From: Bettongia penicillata ogilbyi
Taxonomy: Eukaryota; Chordata; Mammalia; Diprotodontia; Potoroidae
Direction: 5' to 3'
Length of the DNA: 64,000 nucleotides
Assembly (NCBI GenBank): GCA_023548195.1
Contig: JAJHZJ010000577.1
Location: 642,203-706,202 of the forward strand
A model generated the notes under the pieces. It was given only the letters and a program-made list of their open reading frames with translations, made no database searches and was not told the DNA's origin. Shown here piece by piece: positions 1 to 11,850 of this stretch. A program made the translations under genes and the position numbers. The number at the start of each line of letters is the position of its first letter. The first letter of the stretch is position 1.

Positions 1-164
1 CCTGTTGACCTTCCACATCTTGGAAAATCTGTTGTACTCTGTCATTTTGTGCCTTTGCTACTCAAATTTGCTTAGAGTCATTTTTTTACAGGCATTTTAA
101 AGGATTTGGGGGGAGAGCTCAAGGAGGTCCAAGCTTCTACTCTGCCATCTTGGCTCCACTCCCC
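1..164 (-). mobile_element. L1/HAL1 5' end, antisense, cut by the window edge
   Basis: Reading the minus strand from 164 leftwards gives the start of an L1-type 5' UTR: a purine-rich lead, then CCAAGATGGC (plus strand gccatcttgg at 144-153), then text that aligns by eye with the 5' UTRs of the HAL1 copies ending at 14750 and 36039, including the shared 'agagtcatttttttacag' stretch at 75-92. The CCAAGATGG core near +10 is where human L1 carries its YY1 site. The rest of the element lies beyond the window, so full L1 and HAL1 cannot be told apart. Confidence 0.75.
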
Positions 165-1375
165 ATTTGATTTTCTAATTTGTACCTGGTAAATAAGATA
201 ATCCAACCATGAATTTGAATTTCAATAGACAGTACCCTGGTAGACTTTAAGAAGATGCAGTTTCTCCAAGAGTAAATGAGCATTTTTCTAATTACTTTAG
301 TCAAAGACACCATTTAGACCCCAGTCACCTCCAAACTCTGTTGCTGGTCACAAGAGGGTCCAAAATAGTGTAGAAGAATGGAGTATGATATTGGGTCCAA
401 ACTTTCTGGGTCTCAATTTTCTCATCTGTAATATTATGGAAATGAACAAACTTTCAATATAATGTTCTTATAATCTCTATGGAACTGCCTGATCTATGGT
501 GTCCCTAGTAGTAATCATAACTTCAGACTATTGATGATGAAGCACACCTCTTGCCTCTTGGCAGAGAGTTGATGTGATGGACTAAAAGTGCAGAATGAAT
601 CACATCATTTGGACATAACCACTATTTTGATTTGTTTTGATTTAGCGGTATTTATTTGTTACAAGGAAGGGCTACTGCTTTTGAAAGGACATGAGTTAGT
701 AGAAAGTGATGGGGATTCAGTAAAAAAAAAAAGAAAGAAAGAGAAAAAGACCAATAAATCATTCAGATTACTTAGGGGGGAAAAAGCTCAGAAGGATATA
801 CACAATGAATGGCAATATTATTACATTATTAAATTTAATCAACGTATTTTTAAAAACAGTGTAAACAATTTCGTGTCCATACGCAATCCTGTTATTTTTT
901 CACTCTTCTTTGCATATTGAAATGTTTGGACTTGCTAAAGATTGTTAGATTCATAACAAAGATGAAAACATCTAAAACAGTCTATGGTTCTATGCATAAA
1001 TCCATTAATGTTATTAATGAATAATTATAATATATTATTTGTATAACACCTTAACATCTATATAGGGCTTTCCTCTCAAAGATTCCATGAGATATATAGG
1101 GCATATATTACTATCCTCATTTTGAAAATGAGGAAGAGGACACTTGAAGAGGTTGTATTTTCCTTCATATATTTAGCAAGCATTTATTAAATGCCTACTT
1201 ACCATCAGATAGGACAAAACAGTTAAAGATATGTTGCAAATTATAACTAAGATAAACGTAAAGGATAAGTTCAACAAGTTCCATGAGAAATTTGCGTAAA
1301 GAATGACCACCTTAACTAGAGATTTTAAGTGCGTGTGGATGTGTGTGAGTGAGAGTATGAGAGACAGAGAGACAG

Positions 1376-1380
<5 letters not shown>
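165..1380. other. Mostly unique AT-rich DNA with faint SINE relics
   Basis: No gene seen. About 405-470 resembles the 'ctcagtttcctcatctgtaaaatg' middle of a sense CORE-SINE. About 1035-1140 resembles an antisense MIR body ending in a 'tgaaaatgaggaag' segment. Both are too decayed for a family call. The 110-residue open frame at 588-920 runs through a poly-A/Lys tract and has no recognisable domain. Confidence 0.45.

Positions 1381-1473
<93 letters not shown>
1381..1473. repeat. (AG)n microsatellite
   Basis: Nearly pure GA repeat over 93 bases, with one AA interruption near 1434-1436. Its flanks (1355-1380) are degenerate GA/CA. Open frames across it on either strand are repeat artefacts (Arg-Glu or Leu-Ser runs). 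Confidence 0.97.
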
Positions 1474-1474
<1 letters not shown>

Positions 1475-3787
1475 AGAGGGATGAGAAGGACGGTAAATGA
1501 TAATGAAAACCTTCCTGGAAGAGTTGCAACAAATAGAGACAGGAGAGAGTCCATTCTAGACATGAAGGACAATGAGATCAAAGAGGACTTGATAAGAAGA
1601 ACTAGGAAAAGACAATAAAGTTCAGTTTGAACATAGAATATTTAATAGGGAGTACTATGCGACAAGGTTGAAAGGGGAGTTTGGAGCCAGACTTTCCGCC
1701 AAGTCACATAGCCAATAAGTGGCACAGGTACATCTTTTTGTTGTTGGCAGGTCAGTAATATTCATTTAATATATTAATGGATGGTGGTGTTCTTATTTTA
1801 TTTGAAGCATTTGGAGTACATATTGGATCAATAGTTTCTTTTAAAACCTAGGTTTTCCAAGTAGAGTTCTTTCAAAATTCAAAGTTGTGACACATGAAAG
1901 TGTCAACATAGATTAGTTGTAGGAAAACATGCCCATTAAAGTATTCTTAGTAGAACAGTGAATTTGTTTAACTGTTCTTAAAAATAATTTTAATTTGAGA
2001 AAAGTCACTAAATTCTTCATGTCTTCAGATCCAGTGATCCCATCAATGGGCATATGACCCAAGGAGGTCAAATTGGGTTTTATGAGTACTGTCTTGCCTT
2101 AAGAAACATCAAATATAAGAAATTCTTAGACACATTGGAAGATATCTCTACATTGGTACATTCTTATAAAGCAAAACCATCAAAACACTATCTCATTTCC
2201 TATACATATATATGCATATAGACATATATTTATATTATAGTTATATAAGTGAAACAACAATGAAATCAGTGTTATCAGAGCCATTGGGACCAAACTATGA
2301 TTACTTACAATGACCAGTCTCAGAAAGACTGCTCAGAGAGCAAAAGATGAAACCTACTATCTATCCCCCTGGTAGAGAGACCAGGGGACAAAAGTTGTGG
2401 AATATTGCATATGTAATCAGACATAGAATCTGTGCTGCTTTAAATATTTTTCTTTTTGACAAAGGAAGGCTCACTCAAAGGTGGCAAATGGTGGCAGATT
2501 ATCTTGGAAAATAAACTGAATGTAAAAATAAGGCACTAATAAAATTTAAATAAATAACTCATGCATATCTCACCATGCCATCAAATTTCATAGCTATGGT
2601 TTTAATTGCTTATACAACTTTATGAATGATTTGTCTTTAACCATGCCAGATTTCATGGTGACGACTTCTTTCCTTTTGACCCATCAAGTTGTTTTTACGG
2701 ATGTCACTAGAGCAATAACTAGTCATTTATTCCTGACTCAGTTATTTATATGTTTGCTTTCTCTTCCTACTGCAATTTCACAATACCAAAAGAGGCATTT
2801 GAAGCCTTCACAATCTTGAGAGGAAATCTTTGAGGCCAGGACTGAAAATATCTTTTGAATGGCACTGTTGAATCACAGAATAATTTAATGCGGAAAAAAT
2901 GTTGCATTCAAGACATCATGTGTTATTTTGTCATTGAATTCAAATGCTTGTCTTCCGTCTAAAGAGAGGGATTAAAGAATTATGATAAGAGCTCACATTC
3001 TAAGTATTAGAGATTTTATTAGAGATAAAATATTAGAGACAAAAAATGGTAGTGGAAAGTACAAAAATTAAAAGGTTCAAGGTATCATGTGTAAAATGCA
3101 TTCCACTCATTTAAGCTTTCTATGTCTCAACACTGACATGTAGTAATGAATAGTAATTTCTGTGTCACAAAAAGATCAACATGTCTTACAAAACTCAGTC
3201 ATTAACTCAAGAACAATGAGTATAATGCAATTATTTCCTTTAAGGTAGAAATGTAAGCATGGGAAAATTTGTGACTTCTCAGTCCAAATATTAGACAGTG
3301 AATATATGATGGACGTCATTCTTCTCTCCCTTCTCTTGGTGCAGACTGAAAATGGTGCAATATTTGCTATTGCAGGTCTGTACCAATTACTCAAGCTGGG
3401 CATTATCAGCCTACCCTTAGACTGGCTTCACAAGTTGTCTTAGTTTCCAGAATCCCATAGTCCTGGGACCATCTAGGATTGCTAAAGATTATTTGTACTT
3501 GTCTCCCCACTTTGACCCAGAGCACTCCCTCTCTACATTTCTAAAAATCCAGTTCTAAAGTCTCAAACACAGACATGTGCACAGACATGCACTCTCATTG
3601 GGTCCTTCCTCAACCTAATTATCCCATAGGCCCCTTCTCACTGAATGTTCAAGCAAACCCAAGTGACCGTAGAATTTATCTGACTTCCCAGAATCCCTCA
3701 GAATCCAAACTAGAAACATGGGATTTTCTGAGGATGTTTGCATCAAGATTGTTCACTAGTTCTTTTAAGCACAATAGGGTTATCTGA
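1474..3787. other. Unique sequence, no gene recognised
   Basis: AT-rich, with no open frame that shows a domain and no clear repeat family. A short (TA)-rich patch lies at about 2200-2245. Open frames here (for example 2622-2819, 3176-3403, 3575-3787) are short and look like chance. Confidence 0.5.
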
Positions 3788-4035
3788 TTAAAATAATAAT
3801 AGCTAACTTTATATAGCATTTACCATGTGCTAGGCAATATGCTAAGCACTCTACAATTATTATATAATTTAATTCTCATAACAACCTTAGGAGGTAGGTG
3901 CTATTATCATCTCCATTTTGCCCATGAGGCAACAGGCAAATCGTGACTTGCTCAGCATCACATAGGTGGATTTGAACTTGCGTTTTCCTGATTACAGGCA
4001 TAGCACTCTATCCACCATTCCACCTATTTCTCTGT
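3788..4035 (-). mobile_element. MIR/CORE-SINE, antisense
   Basis: The plus strand runs through the standard antisense MIR-like order: 'aataataatagctaac', then 'gtgctaggcaatatgctaagc', then 'ctcataacaacc', then 'gaggtaggtgctatta', then a 'cccatgaggcaaca' segment, then 'gatttgaacttgcgttttcctg', ending in 'gcactctatccacc'. The tRNA-like head, with its B-box-like part, is therefore at the right end. Known MIR-type SINEs are non-autonomous and depend on L2. Confidence 0.8.
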
Positions 4036-6130
4036 CTCTAACCATATCATTCCTTAGAAGGAATAAGTTATAGATATAAGACTCAGTGGTTCACAGGCTA
4101 ATGTTAAGATTTGACTTCAAAGGTCGGAAAAATATTTTGATTAAAGTTAATTTCAAAGTTCTGAAGAGCAATGAGCCAATTCTCTATTTCTGCTTCACAG
4201 AAATAAGCCAATTGTATATTTGGTTAACAAGTAGTCTCTTTATCGTAGACTTTTAATGGTCTTTACTAAATAAAACTGTTTCAATTCCACAAACCTTGTG
4301 TTACAGGAGACAAGCTCAGTCATTCCTTTTATATGAAAACACTTCTGATGAAAAAATAAAGTTAGACTTAAGTCAAATAACCCAGCCAGGAAAACGAAAA
4401 GCATACACAATAATTCATGAACTGGCTAAATATTTTCTGTTGTAAGAAAATGCACATTTGTCAGAAACTCCACTAAGTTTGTAGTAGCTAGAATGGGACA
4501 GGTTCATCCTATGTTGAAACTGCTTCTCCTTTACCTTGCTTCTCCATTCACTGCCAGGAAGACTGGGTTCCTTGGCTAGGAGTCTGACAATACAAAGCCC
4601 TGTTAGAACTATTACTATGAATGAGTGGTTGGGATTTTGCCTCAGGCTACTGAATTTACGCTCTGTCTACAGGATTTTTTCATAGCATTTTGGCAGAACA
4701 GAAACATCAGAACTTAGGACTCAGTTATCAAGAATCATTTTTTAAAATAGAAAGCCACCTGATGGCTGGCTCAGTGTTCACAAGTTTCAGTAGGGTGGTT
4801 GCCTACTCCCTCAATAGAAAGTACACTTGATATTACCCAACCCAGCCATTTTTTGTGGTACTTCCCTGGATATAAAAATTAGTAATGGTGGAGCTCAACA
4901 TTTGTGAATCTCTAATAACTTCCCTTTATTTCCCAGCTTCATTCCTGCTTATTCCTTTCTGTCCTCTATCCATAATGGATATGTCTTTTCTCATCCTGGA
5001 GTGCACTGGGAAAAAGGTGTATGAGAAGGAAAGAAATAATACTGGTAAACAGAAAAGTCTGCAGTGAGAAGGAGAATTGCTTAAGTATATTCAAGTGATC
5101 CTGAAAACTAATTTTCCTGGTGAGTAAAATAAGTAGCCCTTTTTCGAGAAGTAGATCGCTGAGTAAAATGGAGTCCACCAAAGATTTGTCCTGAATTTCC
5201 TTTGAATGATCTCTTACACTCTCTGTCAATAGAACACTGCATTTTAAAATGTTTATAGTCGTTATGCAAGGTAGCTTTTTGTTCAATTTTCTTCAACTCA
5301 TTAAGTATTCTCATTATCAAGAATTATTTCAATTTTAGGCAAGTAAAATGCCAGTCATTCTTTAGCATCTTGGTAAACATAGAACTCAATTTCTCTCAGA
5401 GCCCTCGGTCAGAAATCATTCATTATATGTAGGCTACAGCTAGATGACTCAGATCTAGGCCATATGCTTTCTGAGACACACTTTAAAGTAAACAGGATTT
5501 ATCAGGCTTTTTAAAGTAAGTATTTCTTGGCTGAATATTTCCTTTGTCAAAAAGTTTTAGTCTAGATTTTTCTCAAGGCTTTAAAAGGGTTGTTCTGGAT
5601 GAAAATCTGCCCACTAAAGCTAAGTTGAGTGAGGCAGGAGTGTGGGAGCCAGGAAGCCCATCACCGCTAGCACCTGAAATTCGTAGATTTTTCTAAGAAA
5701 CAGGTGTGATATCATGCAGAATGTAAATTCCAACTATTGCTTTTCATTCCAAGGATTCCACAGTCTCTTTAGTTAATTCTTAATCACCCCAAACCTCACA
5801 GTCAGTCTGTTAAAAGAGAAACATTGGACTATAAATGAACAGATCTTTGACTCCTTGTTTTATTAAACCTTAAACCCAATGCACTCTGAAGCCCACAGAT
5901 TGGACAGCAATAGGTCCCTGCCCAAACTCCACTTAATAGCTGTTTGCTGGACCCTCCTGGTTTAAGCGTGATTATCAATAATAACTGTTGCTCTTTCCCT
6001 CCCAGCTTGATTTACTTCTATTTTTTTTCTTTTGCTCATTAAAGGGGCCATTCCCTGATTACTTCTTAAAGAGGTCTATTCACTCAATGGGCGTCACCTC
6101 ACTCTAAGTGAATACCTTAGGAGAAAAAGG
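4036..6130. other. Unique sequence, no gene recognised
   Basis: About 2.1 kb with no recognisable transposon and no coding signal. Open frames at 4885-5067 and 4966-5320 overlap on opposite strands and show no domain. 4380-4640 is of mixed composition and could hold non-coding conserved sequence, but nothing here demonstrates it. Confidence 0.45.
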
Positions 6131-6337
6131 CCAAAGTCTCCCACTGCATCCTGGGCCATCTCCAGTAATCCTGATGAATATCTGGTAACTGGATCCAGAT
6201 GGCTCAGGAGGGGAAAATGAAGTTCTGACCTGCACAGCCCTCCTTCACTCAAAACAAAGTCAAGTGCAGGTCATGTCATCATTTCTCTGATGTCAAGGTC
6301 TTCTTTGAAAATGAAGAACAAACACAACCTGTAATTA
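6131..6337 (+). mobile_element. WSINE-like SINE, 5'-truncated, sense
   Basis: Starts in 'catcctgggccatctcc' and runs through 'gacctgcacagccctcc' to the 3' tail 'gtcttctttgaaaatgaa' with a CAAACACAACC end. The same body occurs at 25107-25427 and in both arms at 20762-21173. The tRNA-like head seen at 25107 is missing. The last 40 or so bases match the 3' end of the LINE copies at 42606 and 48395. Confidence 0.75.
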
Positions 6338-6422
6338 TTCAAATGGTATTTCCTAATAATGAACTCAGTGTTAAGTTTGCCATAGAGCTTTGTTCAAAGC
6401 ATCTTAAACTTGTTTGATAGTA

Positions 6423-7554
6423 ATGATTTTTGAGGGGAGGGGAAAAGAGGAAGCTAATTATGGTGCCAATACAAAACAATAGTTTCTTCATCTTGATGTT
6501 TTTATACCCAAGAGGACTGGAAAATACAGGTATTGAAGTAATGACCAGTTTTCACACTATTTAGGAACTCTCATTAATGTCATGTAGCACCAAACATTAG
6601 GGTAAACAATATTTGCCAAAATTTAGAGACAAATATTAATCACAATGTTATTTCCATTTAATTCAGCAATCAATTATCAAATACCTCATATAAGCAGGAA
6701 GCAAGAGGCTAGAAATTCCATCAGCCAGCAAAAATTGTGTGCATCTATGTATGCAGGTATATATACATATATATGCATATTGGTATTTGTATATATTATG
6801 TATATATACACATATTTACACATATGTATGTATATGCATGCTAGATAGACATACACATACACACACATATAGCCAACCGGCATGACATGGAACCCGAGGA
6901 TAACACGATATTAAAATACATGCTCACTTACAAAATTGTTATATACAAGAATGACTGATAGTATCATTTCACAAAACAACAAAATGAAAAACCAGCATTT
7001 ACAACTTAGAATACAAGTTAATAAATGACTTTGTTGGATTTTAATTATAAATCAAGGCAGGGAGGATTATCAGTTGACACATAAAGAAGGAAAGTCTCTA
7101 TGGGGCAAGTGGGCTTCTAAACAAAATTTATTTCCCAAAGGCATTTTTAGAAAAAAAAAATAAAAATAAGCAGCACAGTTGGTTCACAGTTAGTCATTCG
7201 CCTTGGGGAATAGTTTGTTGTGTCTCAGGCGAGAGAACAGAGATTTCCTGATCTGCCAGACTGTAATTGAATTAGATGGTCTCCAACATAGTAGAGACTA
7301 TTTATCTTTACACAAACATTGGTGTAAAGAAAGGCAAAATAAGTGTTTGACATGGATGTCCATTTATACTATATGTAAGGCTGTCATTTTAGGGTTCAAG
7401 TATTGGAGTATTCTTAATAAATAAAAATAGTTTTTTTTTCTATTTTTCTTCTTTGTTTCTTTCCATTTTTATCCTTGAATGTCCTTGAAATGATTTTATT
7501 TAGTTAAATATCTTGCTGAGCTTTCTCTGAACTGGTTTTACCTTCCAATGTTTC
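6423..7554 (+). repeat. Left arm of a large inverted repeat (interrupted)
   Basis: Bases 6423 to about 6805 and about 7437-7554 are, in order, the reverse complement of 9030-8527. Diagnostic shared blocks are the 'gaggggaggggaaaagagg' start, 'gaggactggaaaatacag', 'aggaactctcattaatg', 'gccagcaaaaattgtgtgc', a TA/CA microsatellite, and 'atatcttgctgagctttc' near the end. By eye roughly nine of ten aligned positions match. About 630 bases (6806-7436) have no counterpart in the right arm. The junction falls in the microsatellite on one side and a T-rich run on the other. Confidence 0.9.
6806..7436. other. Arm-specific block inside the left inverted-repeat arm
   Basis: Present in the left arm and absent from the right arm. 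It opens in a TA/CA microsatellite and closes with 'aataaataaaaatag' and a T run. It holds no recognised transposon and no credible coding frame. It is either an insertion into the left arm or sequence deleted from the right arm, and no target-site duplication settles which. Confidence 0.6.
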
Positions 7555-7559
7555 TATCT

Positions 7560-8030
7560 GCTTTATGACACGGTCATTCATATAGTAATGCATCATCCTT
7601 CTTCATAAGATTTAACAAATGATTTTCTATGCCAACATGGAGTTTTCTTTGGTAACCATCTCTCCATTGATCAAATACATCAAATTTTTGATGGTTTTGG
7701 CAGCTTCTGGGGTCTCTGGGTCTCCTTGTGACAACTAATGTTGGTTTAACCTCTAGATTACATTGTTATAGTTGATGTAATTTTTGCTATACTCATCTCA
7801 TTTTTTCAATTACTATTTCAAACAATTCAAAGTTAAGTTCATTTCAATAAGCATATGCCTTATCTTTTTCTCATTATTCTTCTTCTTAAGTTTTTTTTCC
7901 CTTATGCTGATCTTAGCCGAGTTGCGTCAATGATTGAATTCTACACAGAAAGTTGACTCACAGACAACTCCCATATCAATAACAAGTCTTTTGTTGCCTG
8001 TTAAAATGTAATCTATTTTATTCTCTATAC
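7560..8030 (-). pseudogene. RTE-type LINE relic (end of endonuclease domain)
   Basis: Reading the minus strand from about 8024, the frame gives IDYIL, then VIDMGVV, then a C-terminal FNH where RTE endonucleases normally have SDH followed by RLLRAKI. The IDYIL...DVGVV...SDH(R)L layout is the known end of the apurinic-type endonuclease in RTE/BovB LINEs, with the final Asp-His partly kept here as Asn-His. Downstream frames contain stops (for example after about 7930 and near 7640). The relic occupies the loop of the inverted repeat, in antisense. The match is based on a short motif, so confidence is moderate. Confidence 0.55.
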
Positions 8031-8526
8031 TGTTATACAGGGCTTGCAATTCTGACCCATAATAAATGTTTAATAAATGAATTTTCACTCATTCATTATG
8101 ATGGTCCCCTAGGACTTGAGCTAGTTAAGGTCTGATGAGCAATTATTGAGAAGAAAATGGGATTTCCTAAGGGGTTGAATCATATAGGGAACTGTAAGTG
8201 GAAAGATTTATTAGTCTTAAGAGGACAAAGAAGAACTCAAGGCCCACCTGAATTAGAATTGTAATCCAAGGAAATTGGAACATGGGACAGCAATGTTAGC
8301 AGAAGTAAGGAAGCCATGTAGGTAAGTCTCATCAAGGCGGTGACTGAATAGCTAAGCCAAAGCATCAACTATAGAGGGAATCACTAATGATGCTTTTAAT
8401 GTAGGTTCTAGTAATGCCCATGATGGCCAGTTGGCATGCCCTTATATATCATTATTAACTGTAGGTTGTTCATATGTATAAGTACTACCTTGCCTGCTTA
8501 CACTTCCAACATCCACTATAGTGTTG

Positions 8527-9030
8527 GAAACATTCGAAGGTAAAACCAGTTTAGAGAAAGCTCAGCAAGATATTTAACTAAGTAAAATCATTTCAAGGGC
8601 ATTCAAGGATAAAAATGGAAAGAAACAAACAGAAGAAAAATAGAAATATATACTATATGTACACGTATATACAAATACAAATATGCATATATATGTATAT
8701 ATATACCTGCATAAATACATGCACACAATTTTTGCTGGCTGATGGAATTTCTAGCCTCTTGCTTCCTGCTTATATGAGGGATTTGATAATTGCTGAATTA
8801 AATAGAAATAACCTTGAGATTAATATTTATCTCTAAATTTGGGCAAATATTGTTTGCCCTAATGTTCGATGCTACATGACATTAATGAGAGTTCCTAAAT
8901 ACTATGAAAACTGGTCATTACTTCAATGCCTGTATTTTCCAGTCCTCTTGGGTTCATCAACATGAAGAAACCATTATTTTGTATTGGGACCATAATTGGT
9001 TTCCTCTTTTCCCCTCCCCTCAAAAATCAT
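8527..9030 (-). repeat. Right arm of the large inverted repeat
   Basis: Reverse complement of 6423-6805 plus 7437-7554 without the 630-base block. The outer edge is sharp: homology stops after 'caaaaatcat' at 9021-9030, matching 'atgatttttg' at 6423-6432. The inner edge stops near 8527. No target-site duplication is evident outside the arms. Apparent open frames at 8615-8836 and 8904-9201 are repeat sequence. Confidence 0.9.
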
Positions 9031-10105
9031 ATACTGGGATTTGGAAATACACACACAAATTTCACAGAATCTTTGGATTTGAAGGGATCTCAAAGGCCAT
9101 TCGATCTGATCCATCCCCTTTTTATTTCCAACAAATTGTCTCTAACCTTTTATTGGAAATATCTAATGAGAAGAAACTCACTATTTCATGAAGGATCCTA
9201 ATCTATTTTTGACATTCCTATTTTATTTATTAAGTTTTCCCTCAAATTGGTTCACAATTTAACTTAATTCAACTTCTATTGAATTTCCAAGTAGCAGCGT
9301 AGTTATACAGCATCAGTCCATTATGGATAAAACTGGTGCAGGCACCAGCTTTCTTAAATAATTCTCAATGATCTACAAGTAGAAAGAAACAAATCAGATT
9401 ACTCAGAGATGAGTGATACAAGGCACAAACAGCAAATACTTAAGGCACAAGGGATTCTCAAGTGGTAATCATAGAAATGACTATGTGTTCTTGCAGCTTA
9501 AGGAGATAAGAAAAGTCAAAGCAAAGGTGACAGGTGATTAGGAAAATAAAGGGAAATTGAGGTAGATGAGACTATGATAAAGATGAAAAATTGATGCAGG
9601 AGAGGGCATGGCAGCTGAAGATGATAATTGTGAGAAAAAAAGAATTTCAGAGTTCAGGATCTTGGAGACAAACAATTTTTCAGCTCCTCAAATTTCTTAC
9701 TTTCATTCCACTTTAGTCATTCATCAGATGACGCTATCATTCAAAGCTACCTCACCATACAAATGAAATTCTTCTCTCCAAGTCCATTAATAGTCTATTT
9801 ATAAATTCATTGCCCCGTTCTCAGCACTTAACATTCTTGACATTGCTACAAGTATGGAAAGTTCTACACTACCTCTTTTCCTCCAAATTCTCTCTCTTCC
9901 CAGAGTTTTCATGATTCTGCTTTGTTTAGTTACCCTTTCTAGTTTTAGCTGGATGCTTCTCCAGCTCCTTTATAAATTTGGCTTCAGTATCCCACTCCCT
10001 ATGTATAATTATCTATGACTCAATCCTGGTCACTCCTCTCTATTTCCTCTTGGTTTTCTTATTAATTCTCCTGGTTTCAAATATCAGCTTTATGCAGAAG
10101 ACTTC
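9031..10105. other. Unique sequence with a faint SINE relic
   Basis: About 9060-9130 ('cacagaatctttggatt', 'gaagggatctcaaagg') resembles the start of the SINE-like repeats at 19835 and 61945. The remainder shows no gene or family. Confidence 0.4.
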
Positions 10106-10240
10106 TATCAACAATAAAAGTAATACCCTTTATATAGCTCTTTATCTCATTGGATCCTCAGAACTGTGCAAGGTCAGTGCTATTATCCTTATTTTTGGAG
10201 ATGAGGAAACTGACAGAGAGTTATTGTCATGGATTATTGC
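10106..10240 (-). mobile_element. MIR-like SINE fragment, antisense
   Basis: The order 'ctttatatagctctttatctcattg', 'atcctcagaactg', 'gctattatccttattt', 'gatgaggaaactga' is the middle of an antisense MIR-type SINE, cut at both ends. The SINE abuts the 3' part of the antisense L1 that follows. Confidence 0.65.
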
Positions 10241-10244
10241 ATTT

Positions 10245-11850
10245 ATCAGAATTGCTAAGCCTTTCACAGGTGATCATCATTATAATATTACTGTTACTCT
10301 GCACATTGTTCTACTGGTTCTTTTCATTTTACTCTGCACCAGTTCATATAAGTCTTCTCAGGTTTTTCTGAAACCATCTCTTTCATCATTTCTTATAGCT
10401 TAATAGTATTCCATCACAATCATATATCACAACTTTTTGTCCATCCCCCAACTGATGGGCATCCCCTCTCTTTCTAATTCTATACCACCACATAAAAGGA
10501 GATGCTATAAATATTGTGTGTGTGTGTGTGTATACACACATAGGATTTTCCTACGTACTTTTTTCCCCATTAGTATCTTTGATATTCTTGATTTCTTTCC
10601 AGATGAATTTTACTATTTTTTCTAGCTCTATAAAGACTTTCTTTGGCAGTTAAATTGCTAGGGCATTGAATAAGTAAGTGAATTTTGGTAGTATTGTCAT
10701 TTTTATTATGCGCAGTTAATATTTCTCAAATTATTTAGATCTGTCTTTATTTGGGTGAAGTGTTTTATAAATGTGTTCATAAAGTTCTTGTGTATGTTCC
10801 AGCACATAGATTCTCAAGTATTTTTTACCCTCTACAATTATTTTTGTTGAAATTTCTTTAACTATCTCTTCCTGCTGGGTGAAAAATGCTGATGACTTCT
10901 CTGGACTTATCTATTATCTTGCAAATTTGCTGAAGTTATTGTTTCAAATAGATTTTTGGTTGACTCTCTATGATTCTCTAGATACACCGCCATATCATTT
11001 GCAAAAGTTATTATTTTATTTCTTCATTTCATGTTCTTATTCCATCAATTCTTTTTCTTATTTAGATTGCTACAGCTAGCTTTTTGAATACAATATTGAA
11101 TAGTAATGATTATAATGGACATCTCTACTTCATCACTGATCTTATTGGATAGGCTTCAAGTTTATCACCATTACAGATAATACTTTCAGTTTTAGGTAGA
11201 TAGTATTTATCATTTTAAGAAAAGCTATATTTATTCCTATGCTTTAAATAGAAATTGGTGTTATATTTTGTCAAAAAGCTTTTTCTATACCTATTGATAT
11301 AATCATGCTATTTTTGTTGTGTTTATTACTCATATGACTAAAGATGCTTCGAGTTCTCTTAATATTAAACCTGTATTGCTTTCCAGTTACAAATACCACC
11401 CAGTCATAGGATATGATCTCTGTGATATGATGTAGTAGTCTTCTTATTAGTATTTTATTGAAAATTTTTGCATCAACATTCATTAGGGAAATTAGTCTAT
11501 AATTTCCTTAACTGCTTTTGTCCTTCCTGGTTTAGGTATTAAAACTATATTCATGTCCAATAATGAATTTGGCAGGACTCTTTCTTTACCTGTTTTTTTA
11601 AAGTAATTTATATATCATTGGAATCACTTGCTCTTAAACATTTGTCAGAAATTGTTTATAAATCTATCTTGTCCTGAATGTTCAAGTTCTTTCACTAGCA
11701 TAGGGTTACTTATGTATTCTAATTCCTCCTCTGTTAACCTAGACCAGTTTACGTTTTTGTAAATATTCATCTATCTCATTTGGATTCTCAAGTTTATTGA
11801 TATATTATTAAGGCTAAATAAATAACTCCCAATAGTTTACTCTTCTTTTT
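10245..11850 (-). pseudogene. L1 ORF2 relic: reverse transcriptase and C-terminal parts
   Basis: On the minus strand, 11483-11271 reads NVDAKIFNKIL...MIISIGIEKAF, which lines up with the L1 RT region that in active copies reads (M)N-DAKI-NKIL...MIISIDAEKAFDK. Further down, 11005-10958 reads FANDMAVYLENHREST at the catalytic block (FADD in active L1, so the first Asp is Asn here). About 10690-10560 matches the AIPIKL...FIW region. 10500-10245 matches the extreme ORF2 C terminus (the MEYY..I.NDE-like segment). The part between the last two is missing and replaced by a short GT tract at 10515-10532. Many stops and shifts are present. The relic continues at 14754 on the other side of the nested HAL1. 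Confidence 0.85.
11836..11850. repeat. Target-site duplication, left copy, HAL1 at 11851
   Basis: 'tttactcttcttttt' here pairs with 'tttactctttccttttt' at 14754-14770, imperfectly. Both are L1 ORF2 sequence flanking the HAL1. Confidence 0.6.

Noticed and set aside
1173..1581. Overlapping open frames of up to 119 residues on both strands
   Set aside because: They are created by the (AG)n tract (Arg/Glu on one strand, Leu/Ser on the other).
6645..6883. Open frames on both strands around a TA/CA tract
   Set aside because: They are low-complexity Tyr/Ile/Cys repeats from the microsatellite inside the inverted-repeat arm.
6423..9030. Inverted arms considered as LTRs or ends of a DNA transposon
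   Set aside because: LTRs are direct repeats with TG..CA ends, which are absent; no flanking duplication supports a transposon.
9978..10403. 141-residue sense open frame with hydrophobic segments
   Set aside because: It lies across an antisense SINE and antisense L1 ORF2 C-terminal sequence; the hydrophobic runs are antisense of A-rich L1 text.
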